Shown: positions 62,779 to 64,000 of the stretch, in pieces
Numbering within the stretch: position 1 is the first letter of the stretch
Layout: each line of letters starts with the position of its first letter
NCBI RefSeq assembly: GCF_900129575.1
Contig: NZ_FQWE01000002.1
Location: 428,777 to 492,776, forward strand
Origin: Flavobacterium segetis
GTDB lineage: Bacteria; Bacteroidota; Bacteroidia; Flavobacteriales; Flavobacteriaceae
Reading direction: 5' to 3'
Length of the DNA: 64,000 nt
The notes under the pieces: generated by a model
Told to the model about the DNA's origin: nothing
Seen by the model: the letters and a program-made list of their open reading frames with translations, nothing else
Databases searched by the model: none
Program-made: the position numbers and the translations under genes

Positions 62779-62949
62779 TTATCCGGCATCAGATTCGTCA
62801 CTATTCTTTTGCTGATTTATTTTAGTCACCAAAACCTTCAATCGTAAAAATTTTTCTTTCTTCTCTTCTTGAAGTTTATTCTTTTTTCGATTGAGAAATT
62901 TAGTGTGTAAAGCCTTATTTTTAGTATTTTTTTCAGGTCCTTTTGCCAT
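62779..62949 (-). CDS. Small highly basic protein, unknown function
   Basis: A 56-residue Lys-rich protein from ATG 62949 (MAKGPEKNTKNKALHTKFLNRKKNKL). An upstream in-frame extension to 63045 overlaps the next gene and is unlikely. Similar short MAKGPEKNTKNK-type proteins are common in flavobacteria. It could bind nucleic acid because of its charge, but this is a guess. It lies 37 bases downstream of a small membrane-protein gene. Confidence 0.6.
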   Translation of the reverse strand: MAKGPEKNTKNKALHTKFLNRKKNKLQEEKKEKFLRLKVLVTKINQQKNSDESDAG

Positions 62950-62986
62950 TATAAAAATCTTAATTAGTTGTTTATTAAAACGAATG

Positions 62987-63370
62987 TTATAACGATTCAA
63001 TTTTATCCTCTTCATTAATAATCTTCCTTTTTGTACGTCCAACAAAAAAGAATGCTATTCCACCCACAAAATAGAGTATTACATCAATCCAATCTCCTGT
63101 GTACCTTAGATTTATTTTAGGGAGATAATATTCGAAGTAAAAAGAATAAGAGCACGATAGAAAAATTACAAATCCAAGTGGTAATGTAAAAGAAGCATCT
63201 TTTTTTAATCTTCGAATTATAAATTCAATCGCTCCAAGTACTAGCGGAAGGTATAGCAAATCATTTGTGTAATTGTTAACCAAAGCAGGCAATGGAATTT
63301 TTAACCGTTGCATCACATATATGGTCAGCACCAGAATAAAAAGTGTAAAATATAGCACTTTTCTAAACAT
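62987..63370 (-). CDS. Small four-TM membrane protein
   Basis: A 127-residue protein from ATG 63370 (MFRKVLYFTLFILVLTIYVM). Four hydrophobic segments (about 3-19, 33-50, 61-78 and 95-112) are connected by short loops, with the motif NNYTNDLLYLPLVLGAIEFIIRRLKKD and FYFEYYLPKINLRYTGDWIDVILYFVG. Flavobacterial homologues are sometimes named magnesium citrate secondary transporter, but a 127-residue transporter is doubtful, so the name is not adopted. It lies next to the zinc-ribbon gene (43 bases apart). Confidence 0.7.
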   Translation of the reverse strand: MFRKVLYFTLFILVLTIYVMQRLKIPLPALVNNYTNDLLYLPLVLGAIEFIIRRLKKDASFTLPLGFVIFLSCSYSFYFEYYLPKINLRYTGDWIDVILYFVGGIAFFFVGRTKRKIINEEDKIESL

Positions 63371-63413
63371 AGAAAACTTAGTTGAGGAAGTTAAGATTAC
63401 AAGATTTGAATTT

Positions 63414-63731
63414 TCAACCAGCAGCTGCGGCAGTAACTGCAGCAATAATTCCTCCAATAACTACTGCAAAGAAAAGCCAAATAGAATAAATAGCTTGAAA
63501 AAAATATCTGATAAGAATATTTGAGTGCTCCAATCCTTTATTGAAATAAATCTCAAATATACTGGCTGGCTTTTTTGTCTTTTCTTGCTCATCAATTTTA
63601 AATTGAATCTTTTTTTCTGTTTCAATTTGGCGCTTGAGAACTAAATCTAATAATGCGCCACAGTTGCTACAAAACTCATTATTCAAATTAACTGTATTAC
63701 ACTCAGGACACTTTATATACGATTTATTCAT
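63414..63731 (-). CDS. Zinc-ribbon membrane protein
   Basis: A 105-residue protein from ATG 63731. The N-terminal zinc ribbon KCPECNTVNLNNEFCSNCG has four Cys (CxxC-x10-CxxC). A charged helix (KRQIETEKKIQFKIDEQEKTKKPAS) and one or two C-terminal TM segments (YFFQAIYSIWLFFAVVIGGIIAAVTAAAAG) follow. Such ribbon-plus-TM proteins are membrane-attached and of unknown role. Probable first gene of a small run of three. Confidence 0.8.
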   Translation of the reverse strand: MNKSYIKCPECNTVNLNNEFCSNCGALLDLVLKRQIETEKKIQFKIDEQEKTKKPASIFEIYFNKGLEHSNILIRYFFQAIYSIWLFFAVVIGGIIAAVTAAAAG

Positions 63732-63774
63732 TATGCTATTGCTTGAACCGAATTAATTTTGGCAAAGTTATAAA

Positions 63775-63920
63775 AAATGCGTGACATGCTGGATGCGAAT
63801 CCTCCTTAGTCAGAATGACAAATAGTATGGGAATTCTAAATCCCCTAGCCCTGATAGAAGTGGAAATCCTTTTAGTCCCGATTTTTATCGGGGCTAAAAG
63901 ATTGCAGCGGATAGGTACTA
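63775..63920. repeat. Dispersed elements near the window end: type 2 palindromic element copy 2, with an inverted GTCATTCTGAC string
   Basis: At 63840-63918 the sequence CCCCTAGCCCTGATAGAAGT, a hairpin CTTTTAGTCCCGAT (63869-63882)/ATCGGGGCTAAAAG (63887-63900), then GATTGCAGCGGATAG repeats the flanks of the element at 49493-49572. Just before it (about 63808-63822), TCCTTAGTCAGAATGAC is close to the inverse of the head of the dispersed ~260-bp repeat (GTCATTCTGACGAAGG). Confidence 0.78.
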
Positions 63921-64000
63921 TCTTAAAATCCTAATAATTTTCTTTTAATTTTTATATATTTGTTAAACTATAGAAAGCGTTTCATTTTCAAAAATGATTT

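Overview
The window is chromosomal DNA of a flavobacterium (phylum Bacteroidota, family Flavobacteriaceae, probably Flavobacterium or a close relative). The evidence is low G+C, type IX secretion (T9SS) C-terminal sorting tails on large surface proteins, a TonB receptor with a carboxypeptidase-regulatory-like N-terminus, DUF4270 and DUF4286 proteins, atpD-atpC as a separate two-gene unit, the pair panC-panD next to a single-domain glycogen synthase, and promoter-like TTG...TAnnTTTG motifs. No rRNA, tRNA, CRISPR-Cas or prophage was seen.

Layout. 0-4 kb: the end of pth, a secreted M43 metalloprotease, ribF and a small membrane protein. 4.3-22.4 kb: biotin genes in pieces. bioB is on the plus strand; bioF, bioD, bioA and a beta-ketoacyl synthase are on the minus strand. 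They are interrupted by two giant T9SS surface proteins (5.5-14.2 kb) that share a C-terminal module of about 540 residues, by recX, by a broken Uma2 gene and by an ECF-sigma/membrane-protein/TraB-like module. 22.6-24.6 kb: atpC and atpD with a good flavobacterial promoter. 24.8-29.2 kb: a TonB receptor with an SGNH-hydrolase lipoprotein. 29.8-39.2 kb: core genes, with glmS, a DUF4270 lipoprotein and glycogen synthase divergent from panC, panD, radA and an AsmA-like/GT51 transglycosylase.

39.2-47.3 kb is the accessory region. It holds a DUF2237 protein, a REP-associated tyrosine transposase (RAYT), a small membrane protein and a single-chain type IIG restriction-modification enzyme, all embedded in repeats. 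An array of 11 REP-like palindromes abuts the RAYT stop codon. The spacers of the array are copies of the last codons of the RAYT gene itself. Four inverted REPs lie on the other side of the gene, and at least four more sit at the ends of a dispersed repeat of about 260 bp (39.5, 46.4 and 46.8 kb). This REP/RAYT locus is the most unusual thing in the window.

47.3-64 kb is mostly housekeeping: a Tas-like aldo/keto reductase, an OmpA-family lipoprotein, exonuclease III, a two-domain acyltransferase resembling OlsF, TM2, a D-2-hydroxyacid dehydrogenase, nhaA, proC, mgtE-rsmA, a TPR protein, serS and several small proteins. A second dispersed palindromic element occurs at 49.5 and 63.8 kb.

All assignments come from reading sequence motifs and from family knowledge. 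No database search was run.
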